This document shows, piece by piece, positions 1 to 8,369 of a stretch of DNA of 64,000 bases (the first letter of the stretch is position 1; each line of letters opens with the position of its first letter). A program made the translations under genes and the position numbers. Source of the stretch: Anderseniella sp. Its GTDB lineage: Bacteria > Pseudomonadota > Alphaproteobacteria > Rhizobiales > Aestuariivirgaceae. The stretch is taken from contig JANQOK010000014.1 in assembly GCA_028289645.1 (NCBI GenBank), positions 1 through 64,000 on the forward strand, read 5' to 3'. The notes under the pieces are model-generated. The model had not been told where the DNA came from and made no database searches. It worked only from the letters and a program-made list of their open reading frames with translations.

Positions 1-71
1 TCAAGGCCATCTACAATGACAGCCGGCGCGAAAAGGCCGGTATGGAAACCGTCGTCAACCAGACCGAATAG
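1..71 (+). CDS. C-terminal end of an unidentified protein (partial)
   Basis: An open frame enters from the left edge, with its first full codon at base 3, and stops at TAG 69-71. It encodes 22 residues ending in KAGMETVVNQTE. A strong Rho-independent terminator 30 bases further on supports this being the true 3' end of a gene. The fragment is too short to assign a family. Confidence 0.6.
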   Translation, partial: KAIYNDSRREKAGMETVVNQTE

Positions 72-100
72 ACCACACGGACACATACAACAACCAAAGC

Positions 101-129
101 CCCCCGCTGCTCACCGCAGCGGGGGTTTT
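101..129 (+). terminator. Rho-independent terminator of the left-edge gene
   Basis: A perfect 10-bp GC-rich stem (CCCCCGCTGC, 101-110, with GCAGCGGGGG, 116-125) closes a 5-base loop TCACC and is followed by TTTT. The T-run lies only on the + strand side, so it serves the gene ending at 71. Confidence 0.92.
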
Positions 130-140
130 GCTTCATGCTC

Positions 141-192
141 ATGCCGCTCACGCAAGCAGGCTGAGTGTTTATGCCGCTCACGCAAGCAGGCT
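141..192. repeat. Two direct copies of a 22-bp repeat
   Basis: The 22 bases at 141-162 (ATGCCGCTCACGCAAG then CAGGCT) recur exactly at 171-192, 30 bases apart. The second copy forms the left end of the large palindrome at 171-480, so the first looks like a duplicated end of that element. Confidence 0.85.
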
Positions 193-480
193 TCGCCTGC
201 GCATATTTGTTGGTCGAACAGCTTATCCGCCTTCGGCGGGCCGTTCTCCGACCCTGAACACCTGTTGAACCCCACATCATCTCAGATTGTCATCCTCGGG
301 CTTGTCCCGAGGATCCATGCAACGCCGAAATGGACCCTCGGGACAAGCCCGAGGGTGACAACGTTGATGCAGGAAAAAGTATATCGGTCGTTCAGCACAG
401 GAGAACGGCCTGAGCGAAGCGAAGAAAGCAGTTCGACCAGCAAACATGCGCAGCCGCAAGGCTGCTTGCGTGAGCGAAAT
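171..480. repeat. Large imperfect palindrome (about 310 bp) with a nested RIME-like core
   Basis: Reverse-complementing 390-480 gives a sequence that follows 171-262 closely by eye. Both arms contain GCTCACGCAAGCAG, TGGTCGAAC and GGCCGTTCTCC in the same order. At the centre, 288-360 is itself an inverted repeat (TGTCATCCTCGGG...CCCGAGGGTGACA), and each half of it contains a smaller palindrome around CTTGT or ACAAG. Outer and inner symmetry centres agree at about base 324. A further arm fragment (AAGCTGTTCGACCAC) lies near 493-507. Short CTCGGG/CCCGAG inverted repeats are common intergenic elements in Alphaproteobacteria; the larger nesting is what is notable. No protein-coding frame here is credible. 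Confidence 0.85.
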
Positions 481-518
481 AAACCAAACCACAAGCTGTT
501 CGACCACAAAAACTCAAC

Positions 519-1229
519 TCAGTCTTTCACCGGCATCGGATTGAAGTTAAACGCCGGGCCGACATCCTCCAGCCTGTAAAACCTGGACAACGCCAGTTTT
601 TCAGAAGTCTCGTTGGTTTCATCATCCTGGATGTTGCCGCTGTTTTTCACAGCAAGGCCGGCGGTGTAATCGACGCTGATGCCGGATGTTCTGCCCGATG
701 CGCGGTGCGTGCGCTGGCTCTCGAATGCAACCAGTGAAAAATGCCCTTCTCGATACTCAAACCGGAACGCACGCAATTCTGTTTCCCATCCGCCGGCGCT
801 CATGAACCTCTCCAGGTTGATGGCGAAACCTTTCGGCTTCGGCTCCAGAGGAGCATAAGCTGACAGGTAATCCTCCACGTTCCTGCTCTCACGCATAGGT
901 ATCAGGGCGGTTTCCCGATGCACGAGCTTGTACCGCCCGGTCTCCTTGTCCCTGAACGCGATCAGGATCAACCGGCGCATGGCATCGAATGAAGTTCCGT
1001 CTGCCAACGACTGGTCATGATCCTCACGAACAATCAAAACCAGGTCCTGCAATCCGTCTGCGTCCAGGTCATTGTCGACCCTGTGCTCCAGCGACCAGCC
1101 GGTCGCGACGAACTCCTCTGCATTTTCCGCGACTTCAACTACGTTTGGATAGGCGCCTTGGGCTGCCGCAGGCACCGGCTGCACAAGGCTCGCACAAACC
1201 AGAAGCAAAGCTGTCAGAGCACTTGTCAT
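519..1229 (-). CDS. Exported hypothetical protein
   Basis: A 236-residue protein that begins with a clear signal peptide (MTSALTALLLVCASLVQPVP, then AAAQG) and is predicted periplasmic. The start ATG at 1229 was chosen because it places the signal peptide at the N terminus, has a GGAAAG ribosome site and leaves 43 bases after the upstream gene. Upstream in-frame starts would run into that gene. Residues about 40-50 carry an acidic, EF-hand-like stretch (DNDLDADGLQDL) of the sort found in calcium-binding or FG-GAP proteins. It is probably co-transcribed with the membrane protein before it. No function is assigned. Confidence 0.7.
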   Translation of the reverse strand: MTSALTALLLVCASLVQPVPAAAQGAYPNVVEVAENAEEFVATGWSLEHRVDNDLDADGLQDLVLIVREDHDQSLADGTSFDAMRRLILIAFRDKETGRYKLVHRETALIPMRESRNVEDYLSAYAPLEPKPKGFAINLERFMSAGGWETELRAFRFEYREGHFSLVAFESQRTHRASGRTSGISVDYTAGLAVKNSGNIQDDETNETSEKLALSRFYRLEDVGPAFNFNPMPVKD

Positions 1230-1272
1230 GCTGATCTTTCCGCCACCAAGCCGGCGGCCTGTCGGTTGCAGT

Positions 1273-2211
1273 TCAACTGGTGGGCCTTTCATCCGCATCA
1301 CCGATGCCGTGAACAGCTGTTGCATCAAAAACCGGTATCTCGAAATCTGCGCTGAAACTGTTCCCATCCGGTGACTTTGACAGGATCTCAAGCTTCCAGA
1401 TGACTTCGCTGCCGTCATCTCTGGGTCCGGATGATGGGGCGTCGCTCGGGATTTTGAGATTGACCGGCAACCGGAACCAGCGGCCTGTTTCCTTAATCTC
1501 GGCAGATTTTATTCGCTTTTCATAGTCGAAAAACGGTGCTTCATCATGACGGTCGTTCATGCGGCGCGCACCATCTGTCGCAATGCGCTGTGTCCAGCGG
1601 CGCACAAAAGCGGACAGTTGCAACTTGGTATGCACCTTGGGTTCCGGCCTGAAGCCAAGCTCGACGTATCCCTTGAAATCCTGACCAGGCTGTCCGGGCA
1701 ATGTATCAATGAACATGGTTGTGGTACCGAATCTCACCCAACTGATGCTGTTCCTGACCGCTGCCCACAACGTCACCACACCAATCAGCACAAACACCAG
1801 GCAAAGCACAATCAACGGCCAGGACTGTTGCAGTATCTGCTCGCCTCGATCGGCGGCGACGAACCAGATTGCCGCCCACCAGTTGATAGCAAACAGCCAT
1901 AGAAAAAGCACCTTGCCCAGCTTAGTGTGGGTTAGTCGCTTGCTGGCCCACTGCTTGTTGCGCAGCCATGGCGCGGATGCACTGGACGCCCGCTCCCGCC
2001 TGAGCCGGTTTCGGTTCCGGCGCGGTTCAAGCACAACCGCATACAGGCCATACAGGCAAACTGCCAGTCCGATCAGGCAAGCCTCACCTGCCAGCAGGGC
2101 CGGGAACAAGGGCAGTCCCTCTTCGCGATACAGTGTGGGCAGGTTGACCAGCAATATGACGAGCAGCACGACTGGCAACACCAGTACCAAACCAGGGAAA
2201 ACGAGGTGCAT
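1273..2211 (-). CDS. Hypothetical multi-spanning membrane protein
   Basis: A 312-residue inner-membrane protein. Hydrophobic spans lie near residues 2-22, 35-57, 105-125 and 130-155, followed by a soluble C-terminal domain with a beta-rich stretch (residues about 190-300). The layout resembles DUF3592-type proteins, but I do not recognise a specific family. The ATG at 2211 puts the first span at the N terminus; a GTG at 2271 would add 20 residues but has no ribosome site. It precedes the exported protein at 519-1229 on the same strand, and the two may work together at the membrane. Confidence 0.65.
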   Translation of the reverse strand: MHLVFPGLVLVLPVVLLVILLVNLPTLYREEGLPLFPALLAGEACLIGLAVCLYGLYAVVLEPRRNRNRLRRERASSASAPWLRNKQWASKRLTHTKLGKVLFLWLFAINWWAAIWFVAADRGEQILQQSWPLIVLCLVFVLIGVVTLWAAVRNSISWVRFGTTTMFIDTLPGQPGQDFKGYVELGFRPEPKVHTKLQLSAFVRRWTQRIATDGARRMNDRHDEAPFFDYEKRIKSAEIKETGRWFRLPVNLKIPSDAPSSGPRDDGSEVIWKLEILSKSPDGNSFSADFEIPVFDATAVHGIGDADERPTS

Positions 2212-2401
2212 TTGAGGTCCGTTCAGAAGTTCAACAATCACCGAAGCAAGCCTGGCGCCGCCACAGTGCACAGACTACTATGTAACGGTAAAACGCACCC
2301 GGACCTGTGCAGGACATCACATCGCAACCGCCCTCAGACGTGTATTTAGATGAGTAGTGTTCCAGACACCCAGCACTCAACCAGCATGATAAGGGGCAGA
2401 T

Positions 2402-3139
2402 ATGAACGTCCTCAGCAAGACTTGCCTCATCGCGGTTCAACTTTTGCTTGCTTCGGCGCATGCCGCCCTGGCAACGCCGAGTCCGGGTATCGTGATCTCA
2501 GATCATATCATCGGTACCGCTGCGAATAGCTTCTTTGTCATCCGGACCACGACCCTCAATGCACCAACCTACTATCGGTATCACAGGCGCCTGGAGTTTG
2601 TTGAACTGTCGGCCGACGACGGCAGCATTGTGAAAAAATGCATGTTGCGCGAAACCGAGTATGTATCCGATGCAGGCATTGAGCCGGAAACCTGGACACA
2701 AACTGAAACACAAAAGCCTGCTTGCCAGGTTTCCGACATGCTTTCCAGGCGCAGCGCAGGTTACATGGCGCCACGCAGCACCGGACCGGTCGCTTTCAGG
2801 CTGACCGCCGCCGGCCTGGAAGCCCGGGAGGACAAATCCGATGGCAGCGTCACTTGGGCCAATGTGATGTCTGCCAAGAAAATCAGGGCGCGAGCCGCGA
2901 AGACAACCTCAATTCCGGCAACTGAGATTCCGTGGCAGACTGGCCCTGACTCATCTGCAGTGTTCAGCCTTGTCGGAAACGCCGAAGACGACCAGCCCCT
3001 GCATGAGGCATGCGAGCTGGACCCGGTCCCGGTCACATCCAGGGATCATGGCCCGGCTTATCTTCGCTTGCTATGCTGGCCCGGAGACGCCGATGCGGAC
3101 GGCGCAAATTTCTACCTTACACTGGACATCAAGCGATGA
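2402..3139 (+). CDS. Exported hypothetical protein
   Basis: A 245-residue protein with a signal peptide (MNVLSKTCLIAVQLLLASAH, then AALA) and an AAGGGG ribosome site just before the ATG. The mature part has several cysteines (KKCML, PACQ, HEACELD, LLCWPG) that could form disulfides in the periplasm, and no catalytic motif that I recognise. It is divergent from the membrane protein at 1273-2211 and convergent with the glycosyltransferase at 3163. Function unknown. Confidence 0.7.
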   Translation: MNVLSKTCLIAVQLLLASAHAALATPSPGIVISDHIIGTAANSFFVIRTTTLNAPTYYRYHRRLEFVELSADDGSIVKKCMLRETEYVSDAGIEPETWTQTETQKPACQVSDMLSRRSAGYMAPRSTGPVAFRLTAAGLEAREDKSDGSVTWANVMSAKKIRARAAKTTSIPATEIPWQTGPDSSAVFSLVGNAEDDQPLHEACELDPVPVTSRDHGPAYLRLLCWPGDADADGANFYLTLDIKR

Positions 3140-3162
3140 GGCGGCAAGAGGCGGAACTACGA

Positions 3163-4221
3163 CTACTGCTCCTGGCTCATATTCTTTGGCCCGATCATCG
3201 AAACAACATTCCCGTCCTGTGATCCATCGCCTAAACGGCTTCGCAGGGCCGGCACAAAGCGCTGGATGGTTATGTCGCTCACAGCGTCACTCTCGATGAG
3301 CTTCAAAAGCTGGTCGTCTCCTCTGAAATCAGACCGATGACCAACAGATGGAACTGAGCGGCGTTCGCGATACTCAGCCAAGGACTTGCTGTAATAATGA
3401 TTGATGCGCAGCACGTCGGTTGATCGGGTCGCAAGCCGGTGATCGGCATGACCGATTCTTTGCCGGTGCTCCGTCCACGACTCTGGATAGCCATGCCTGA
3501 GAATAAATACATGGGTGTTATGAACCCCGCGCACTGCGCTTGGGCGCACGATGGTCTTGACCCGGGACAGATGCTTGCATGACGCCCTGGGTTGCCTGAG
3601 CCTTTGCGTGTAGTTCTCAGTTACCAATCCCGCAGGTTTGCGGACGTGTCCGGATGTGCCGAACATGTGCCAGTAGACCGAGAGAGAATCGATATCTTCA
3701 TACTCACGCAGCACTTCGGCCACCGAACCTGCTGTTGTCGGAAACAGGAATTCATCGGCATCGATAAACGCCATCCATTCGACGAGATGGCCAAAATTGG
3801 CAATACAGTGCAGCATCGCCAGCTTCTGAGTGCGACCGTTGGTGCCGGCCACTCCTTCCCAGCCTTTCAGAAAATCAGCCCAGTGCACCAGCGTGACCAG
3901 CCCATCGTCCACATAGCTGGACAGCAACTCAACCGTACCGTCGTTGCTGCCATTGTCGTAGATGAAGAAGTGATTGACCCCCATCATGCGATGGAATTCG
4001 ATCCACTCAGCCATATAGGGAGCTTCGTTTCGAACCATGATGCAGACGGCGAGAAACTGCTTTTGTGCACTGGTCTGCGCGACCGGTTGCGAAAGCCAAA
4101 GCCTCCGCTTCGCAGCCCCCGGCCATAGCCCGGCAAGCCGCCAGAATTGTTGTTCGAGTTTGAACAAAGTCTCCGGTTTCAACGACAACATAGCGACGAG
4201 GCCCCCAATCGCTTTCACCAC
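3163..4221 (-). CDS. Glycosyltransferase family 92-like protein
   Basis: A 352-residue protein of the GT92 (DUF23)/GT-A-like type. The N-terminal catalytic half has the opening FLAVCIMVRNEAPYMAEWIE, the FFIYDNGSNDGT strand and the metal-binding DxD motif in FIDADEFLF. The family transfers sugars from nucleotide donors, usually in polysaccharide or glycan synthesis. No membrane span is seen, so it probably acts at the inner face of the membrane. The frame opens with GTG at 4221; an ATG at 4191 (MLSLKPETLF) is an equally good start. It stands alone in an AT-rich stretch, with no other polysaccharide gene beside it. Confidence 0.8.
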   Translation of the reverse strand: MVKAIGGLVAMLSLKPETLFKLEQQFWRLAGLWPGAAKRRLWLSQPVAQTSAQKQFLAVCIMVRNEAPYMAEWIEFHRMMGVNHFFIYDNGSNDGTVELLSSYVDDGLVTLVHWADFLKGWEGVAGTNGRTQKLAMLHCIANFGHLVEWMAFIDADEFLFPTTAGSVAEVLREYEDIDSLSVYWHMFGTSGHVRKPAGLVTENYTQRLRQPRASCKHLSRVKTIVRPSAVRGVHNTHVFILRHGYPESWTEHRQRIGHADHRLATRSTDVLRINHYYSKSLAEYRERRSVPSVGHRSDFRGDDQLLKLIESDAVSDITIQRFVPALRSRLGDGSQDGNVVSMIGPKNMSQEQ

Positions 4222-4355
4222 ATCCGTTAAAGGAAATGTATACCACTTAGCCGAAAAATGAAACTAACATTACGGAAGTATCGACGAATATTTGTGATTT
4301 TCGTATAACAGTCTCAATCATCATGAAAATTGCTGAAAATTCGCCGACTTACACA
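4222..4355. other. AT-rich intergenic gap
   Basis: An AT-rich stretch, in contrast with its neighbours, between the start of the glycosyltransferase and the end of the cytosine deaminase. It probably holds the glycosyltransferase promoter on the minus strand. I see no clear terminator for the deaminase operon. Confidence 0.4.
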
Positions 4356-4805
4356 TCACTCTTCGGCGATGTCTTCATTCCACAGCTCAGGCTTTTCCGC
4401 AATGAAACGGGTCATGAGGGCGATGCAGTCTTCATCAACAGCGATCACCACCTCAATGCCCTTCGACCGCAGAAACTCTTCATTACCGCCGAACGTTGTG
4501 TTTTCGCCGATCACCACCCTGGGGATACCAAACTGGATGATGGTGCCGGTACACATCATGCACGGGCTCAGGGACGTATACAGCGTCGTATCCCGGTAGG
4601 ACTTCTGGCGGCCGGCCTTGCGAAGCGCATCCATTTCGCCGTGCGCTATCGGATCACCCTGCTGGACCCGCTGGTTGCGTCCTTTCGAAACCAGAACATC
4701 ACCGCGCGCCAGCACCGAGCCGATGGGACAGCCGCCTTCGTCAAAGCCTGCCTTGGCCTCGTCATAGGCGATGCGAAGGAACCTGCGATCGGTATCACTG
4801 AGCAT
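4356..4805 (-). CDS. Cytosine deaminase, yeast FCY1-like
   Basis: A 149-residue zinc-dependent deaminase of the CDA superfamily. The zinc/catalytic set is complete: HGE (H55, E57) and PCMMC (C82, C85). The stretch TTLYTSLSPCMMCTG and the end ELWNEDIAEE match yeast cytosine deaminase better than guanine or tRNA-adenosine deaminases, so conversion of cytosine to uracil is the likely reaction. It is the last gene of the BMP transporter operon, 12 bases after the permease, which fits deamination of an imported base. The uracil would feed the PreT-PreA pathway encoded at 30-33 kb. Guanine deaminase remains a weaker alternative. Confidence 0.82.
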   Translation of the reverse strand: MLSDTDRRFLRIAYDEAKAGFDEGGCPIGSVLARGDVLVSKGRNQRVQQGDPIAHGEMDALRKAGRQKSYRDTTLYTSLSPCMMCTGTIIQFGIPRVVIGENTTFGGNEEFLRSKGIEVVIAVDEDCIALMTRFIAEKPELWNEDIAEE

Positions 4806-4817
4806 GTGCTTGTCTCC

Positions 4818-5765
4818 TTAAACCCTTTCCCCGCGCCTGAACGGCACCAGCAAGGCCTGGGGATACTTTGTTTTCCGCGCCATCACAATCATGGCGAGGA
4901 TCGACATGATGTAGGGCAGCATCAGGAAGAACTGATATGGAATGAACGCGCCAGCAGACTGCTGGGCGCGAACCTGAATGGCCTCAAGCCCGGCAAACAG
5001 CAGCGCGCCGATGAGCGCCCGGCCCGGTTGCCAGGATGCGAAGATCACCAGCGCCACGCAGATCCAGCCGCGCCCGTTGATCATGCCGAAGTAGAAGGCG
5101 TCAAACCATGACATGGTTATGAACGCGCCGCCAATCGCCATGAGTGCGCTACCAACCATGACCGCGCCGGTGCGTACAGCAAGCACGTTTATGCCTTGCG
5201 CCTCCACGGCCACCGGATTTTCGCCAGACATGCGCACCGCCAATCCTACTGGCGTTCTGAACAATACGTACCAGACCATCGGCACCAACAGCAGCGCCAG
5301 ATAGGTAAGTGCCGACTGGGTGAACAGCGCCTCGCCGATGATCGGCAGGTCAGACAGCCAAGGCACTGCAATAGGTTGGAACGGCACGATTTTCGGCGGT
5401 GTCGTGGCATCCGGCAGCAGCATCCGGTAGACGAAGTAACTCAAGGATGAGGCAAACAGCGTGATACCGATGCCGGTGACATGCTGCGACAGGCCCAGGT
5501 GGACCGTAAACACGGCATGCAGCAATCCGAATATCGCCCCTACGCAGGCCGCGAACAACACCCCGGTCCACAAATCTCCGCCCTGATAGACCCACATCCA
5601 GCCCGCCATGGCACCAACCGTCATGATGCCTTCAATCCCGAGATTGAGCACCCCTGCCCGCTCGCAGATAAGCTCGCCCAGGGTCCCGAATATCAACGGG
5701 CTGACAATGCGTATGGTGGCGGCCCAGAAGCCTGCCGTCAGCAGGATGTCGATGAAATCACTCAT
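4818..5765 (-). CDS. Nucleoside/nucleobase ABC transporter permease 2 (BMP-type)
   Basis: A 315-residue polytopic permease of the branched-chain/ribose permease superfamily, of the YufQ/NupQ kind. Near the N terminus it has the family stretch FGTLGELICERAGVLNLGIE, followed by many hydrophobic spans. The ATG at 5765 overlaps the stop of the preceding permease by four bases (ATGA), so the two should be translationally coupled. Together they form the membrane channel for a BMP-family binding protein. Substrate inference, a nucleoside or free base, rests on the adjacent cytosine deaminase and the RutR site. Confidence 0.88.
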   Translation of the reverse strand: MSDFIDILLTAGFWAATIRIVSPLIFGTLGELICERAGVLNLGIEGIMTVGAMAGWMWVYQGGDLWTGVLFAACVGAIFGLLHAVFTVHLGLSQHVTGIGITLFASSLSYFVYRMLLPDATTPPKIVPFQPIAVPWLSDLPIIGEALFTQSALTYLALLLVPMVWYVLFRTPVGLAVRMSGENPVAVEAQGINVLAVRTGAVMVGSALMAIGGAFITMSWFDAFYFGMINGRGWICVALVIFASWQPGRALIGALLFAGLEAIQVRAQQSAGAFIPYQFFLMLPYIMSILAMIVMARKTKYPQALLVPFRRGERV

Positions 5766-6814
5766 GCGCGCCACCTGATCCGGTACTGACTGAACATGAC
5801 ACTGCACAGCACCGCCAGTATCGAGACCCCCACCAGCACGTCTGCAATATAGGTGGGTATGTTGACCGCGCGCGACATGGCGTCGGCCCCCACATAGACC
5901 GCCGACAGGAAGATGGCGGCTGGCACCACAGCAAGCGGATTGAGTTGCGCAAGCATGGCAACCGCGATGCCGGTGTAACCAAACCCGGGAGACAGGTCCA
6001 GCGTCAGATACCCCTTCAGGCCGGCGGTTTCACTGACACCGGCAATACCGGCCAGTCCGCCGGAAATCATCGCTGTCATGATCACGGTGCGATTGACATT
6101 AATACCGGAAAACTCGGCCGCCTTGGCGTTGTGCCCGACCGCCCTGATTTCGTAGCCCTGAACAGTAAACCGCATCATCAGCCAGATGATCACCGCCATG
6201 AACAAGGCGATGATCAGGCCGAAATGCAGCCGTCCCTTTGCCAGCAGTGTCGGCAGCACACCTTCGTCAATGATCGAAGCCGCCTGCGGCCAGCCAAGCG
6301 ATGCCGGGTCTTTCCACGGCCCCTCAATCAGGTAACCGACCACCAGCAGCACAACGAAGTTCAGCAACAGGGTCGTGACAACCTCGTCAACCTTGAGATG
6401 GGTCTTCAAAAGCACCGGCACAATCAGCAACGCGCCGCCAGCCAGCGCCCCCATGATGATGAGGAACGGCACCATCAGCGCCGGCGGCAGCGTGACCAGG
6501 CCGGTACCGAAGAACGTTGCGGCCAGAGCGCCGGCATACAGTTGCCCTTCAGCGCCGATATTGTAGAACTTGGCCCGAAACGCCACCGAGACTGCCAGCC
6601 CCGTGAAAATCAGCGGGATCGAGCGGGTCAGGGTTTCGTTGAGCGCGAATGCCGAACCGAATGCGCCCTTGAACAGCAATGAATAGGCATTGAGGATCGA
6701 AGCGCCCGCCCAGGAAATCAACACGGCGCATATGATCAGTGAGGCCAGTATGGCCCACACCGGAGCCAGACCGGCGCGCCAGACCGACACGGTTTCACGC
6801 GGCTCAATGACCAT
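5762..6814 (-). CDS. Nucleoside/nucleobase ABC transporter permease 1 (BMP-type)
   Basis: A 350-residue permease of the YufP/NupP kind with about ten hydrophobic spans and the typical FRAKFYNIGAEGQLYAGA stretch. I chose the ATG at 6814 because GGGGAGG lies seven bases upstream; it overlaps the end of the ATPase gene by 11 bases. An ATG at 6850 would overlap much more. It pairs with the permease that follows and is powered by the double-domain ATPase before it. Confidence 0.88.
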   Translation of the reverse strand: MVIEPRETVSVWRAGLAPVWAILASLIICAVLISWAGASILNAYSLLFKGAFGSAFALNETLTRSIPLIFTGLAVSVAFRAKFYNIGAEGQLYAGALAATFFGTGLVTLPPALMVPFLIIMGALAGGALLIVPVLLKTHLKVDEVVTTLLLNFVVLLVVGYLIEGPWKDPASLGWPQAASIIDEGVLPTLLAKGRLHFGLIIALFMAVIIWLMMRFTVQGYEIRAVGHNAKAAEFSGINVNRTVIMTAMISGGLAGIAGVSETAGLKGYLTLDLSPGFGYTGIAVAMLAQLNPLAVVPAAIFLSAVYVGADAMSRAVNIPTYIADVLVGVSILAVLCSVMFSQYRIRWRA

Positions 6815-8354
6815 CAACGGACCTCCCCGCGTTTGCTTCCGCATGATCAACGTGCCCCGCCATCATCATGCCAATCTCGGCAATCGAGCGCTCTCCTGTC
6901 AGCAGCGCATTGCTCAGCGTGCCGTGCGACATCACCGCAATCCGGTCACTCAGGGACATCAATTCATCCAGGTCCTCGGAGATCAGCAGGATGGCCGCGC
7001 CTCTGTCACGGGCGTCCAGCAACTGCTCCTGCACATAGGCGATCGCACCTTCATCCAACCCGCGCACCGGCTGGTTGGCCAGAATGAAAGACGGCGAATT
7101 GGACAGCGCCCGGGCCAGAATGAGTTTCTGCATGTTGCCGCCTGACAGCAGCCGGGTCTCGGCATCCGGCCCCTTGCAGCGCACATCGAACTCTTCGATC
7201 TGTTTCTCCGCCCGGGCCCTCGCGCCGCTACCGCTGATAATGAACCCGGCCCGGCAGATCTCGGGAGAGCGGATGTCCTCGGAAATCAGGTTTTCCCAGA
7301 TGTCCATGTCAGCGACCACGCCACGCGCATGCCGGTCCTCCGGTATCCGCCCGACACCGGAAGCAACGATCGCGCGCGGATTGCCGGCGGCCAGTGCCTG
7401 GCCATTGAGCCGAATGCTGCCGGAGAAGTCTGTTCTCAAGCCGGACAGAACATCCGCAAGCGTGCCCTGTCCATTGCCGGCAACGCCGGCAATTCCGACA
7501 ATCTCGTGCTGGCGAAGTGTCAGATCGATTTGCTTGAGTTCCGTTGCACCGGTCCCGCTCGTCGACACTTCGCTCAATTCGAGAACCGGGCCGCCGGGAT
7601 CGATCGGCGCAAGCTTGGGACGGGTAACCGTGCGTCCGACCATCAGTTCAGCCAGTTGCTCGCGCCGTGAGGTGGCTGTTTCAAGAGTCCCGACGATGGC
7701 ACCGCGCCGCAGCACCGCAATCCGGTCACTGACCGCGAGGATTTCGTGCAGCTTGTGGGAGATGAAAATGATCGCCAGTCCCTTCGCGGTGATCGATTTC
7801 AGTGTCGCAAAGAGGCGCTCCGATTCCTGCGGGGTCAGCACCGCCGTCGGTTCATCAAGGATGAGAATGCGCGCGTCGCGGTACAAGGCCTTGAGGATTT
7901 CCACCCGCTGCCGTTCCCCCACCGACAGGTCCGACACCATGGCATCGGGATCGACCACCAGGCCGTAGTCGCTGATCATCATGGCCAGCTTTTTCCGGCT
8001 TCCGGCCTGGTCCTGCCGCCACGACCACAGGCTTTCGGTGCCTAGCGTAATGTTCTCCAGGACCGTGAGGTTGTCAGCCAGGGTGAAATGCTGATGCACC
8101 ATGCCGATACCGGCATTGATGGCCGCCTGGGTGGAACCTGGGGCGAGCACCTTGCCGTCGACCAGAATGTCGCCGTCATCGGCCTGGTAGTGACCGAACA
8201 GGATGTTCATCAGAGTGGTCTTGCCGGCACCGTTCTCGCCCAGCAGGGCAAGCACCTCGCCCTGTTGCAGTGTCAGCGACACATCGTCATTTGCGGTCAG
8301 GGTTCCGAAGCGCTTGGTGACGCCCCGGAACTCCAGTACTGGCGGTTTGCTCAC
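6804..8354 (-). CDS. Nucleoside/nucleobase ABC transporter ATP-binding protein (two domains)
   Basis: A 516-residue double ABC ATPase (YufO/RbsA architecture). Domain 1 has Walker A GENGAGKTT, signature LSVGERQ and Walker B ILILDEPTAVL. Domain 2 has the signature LSGGNMQ but a degenerate Walker A (GVAGNGQGT), with no lysine, which is normal for the second domain in this family. It is followed directly by the two permeases and preceded by the BMP binding protein, giving a complete importer. Confidence 0.92.
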   Translation of the reverse strand: MSKPPVLEFRGVTKRFGTLTANDDVSLTLQQGEVLALLGENGAGKTTLMNILFGHYQADDGDILVDGKVLAPGSTQAAINAGIGMVHQHFTLADNLTVLENITLGTESLWSWRQDQAGSRKKLAMMISDYGLVVDPDAMVSDLSVGERQRVEILKALYRDARILILDEPTAVLTPQESERLFATLKSITAKGLAIIFISHKLHEILAVSDRIAVLRRGAIVGTLETATSRREQLAELMVGRTVTRPKLAPIDPGGPVLELSEVSTSGTGATELKQIDLTLRQHEIVGIAGVAGNGQGTLADVLSGLRTDFSGSIRLNGQALAAGNPRAIVASGVGRIPEDRHARGVVADMDIWENLISEDIRSPEICRAGFIISGSGARARAEKQIEEFDVRCKGPDAETRLLSGGNMQKLILARALSNSPSFILANQPVRGLDEGAIAYVQEQLLDARDRGAAILLISEDLDELMSLSDRIAVMSHGTLSNALLTGERSIAEIGMMMAGHVDHAEANAGRSVDGH

Positions 8355-8369
8355 ACCCCTGTCTGACTT

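Noticed and set aside
141-192. Possible CRISPR array from repeated 22-bp units
   Set aside because: Only two copies, the gap is too short for a spacer of normal size, there are no cas genes, and the second copy is an arm of the large palindrome.
4323-5111. 262-codon + strand frame opposite the cytosine deaminase and permease
   Set aside because: It covers two well-supported genes on the other strand and has no family motifs.
7470-7510. Missing Walker A lysine in the second domain of the BMP-type ATPase
   Set aside because: The GNGQ form of this loop is normal for the second domain in the family, so it is not a defect.
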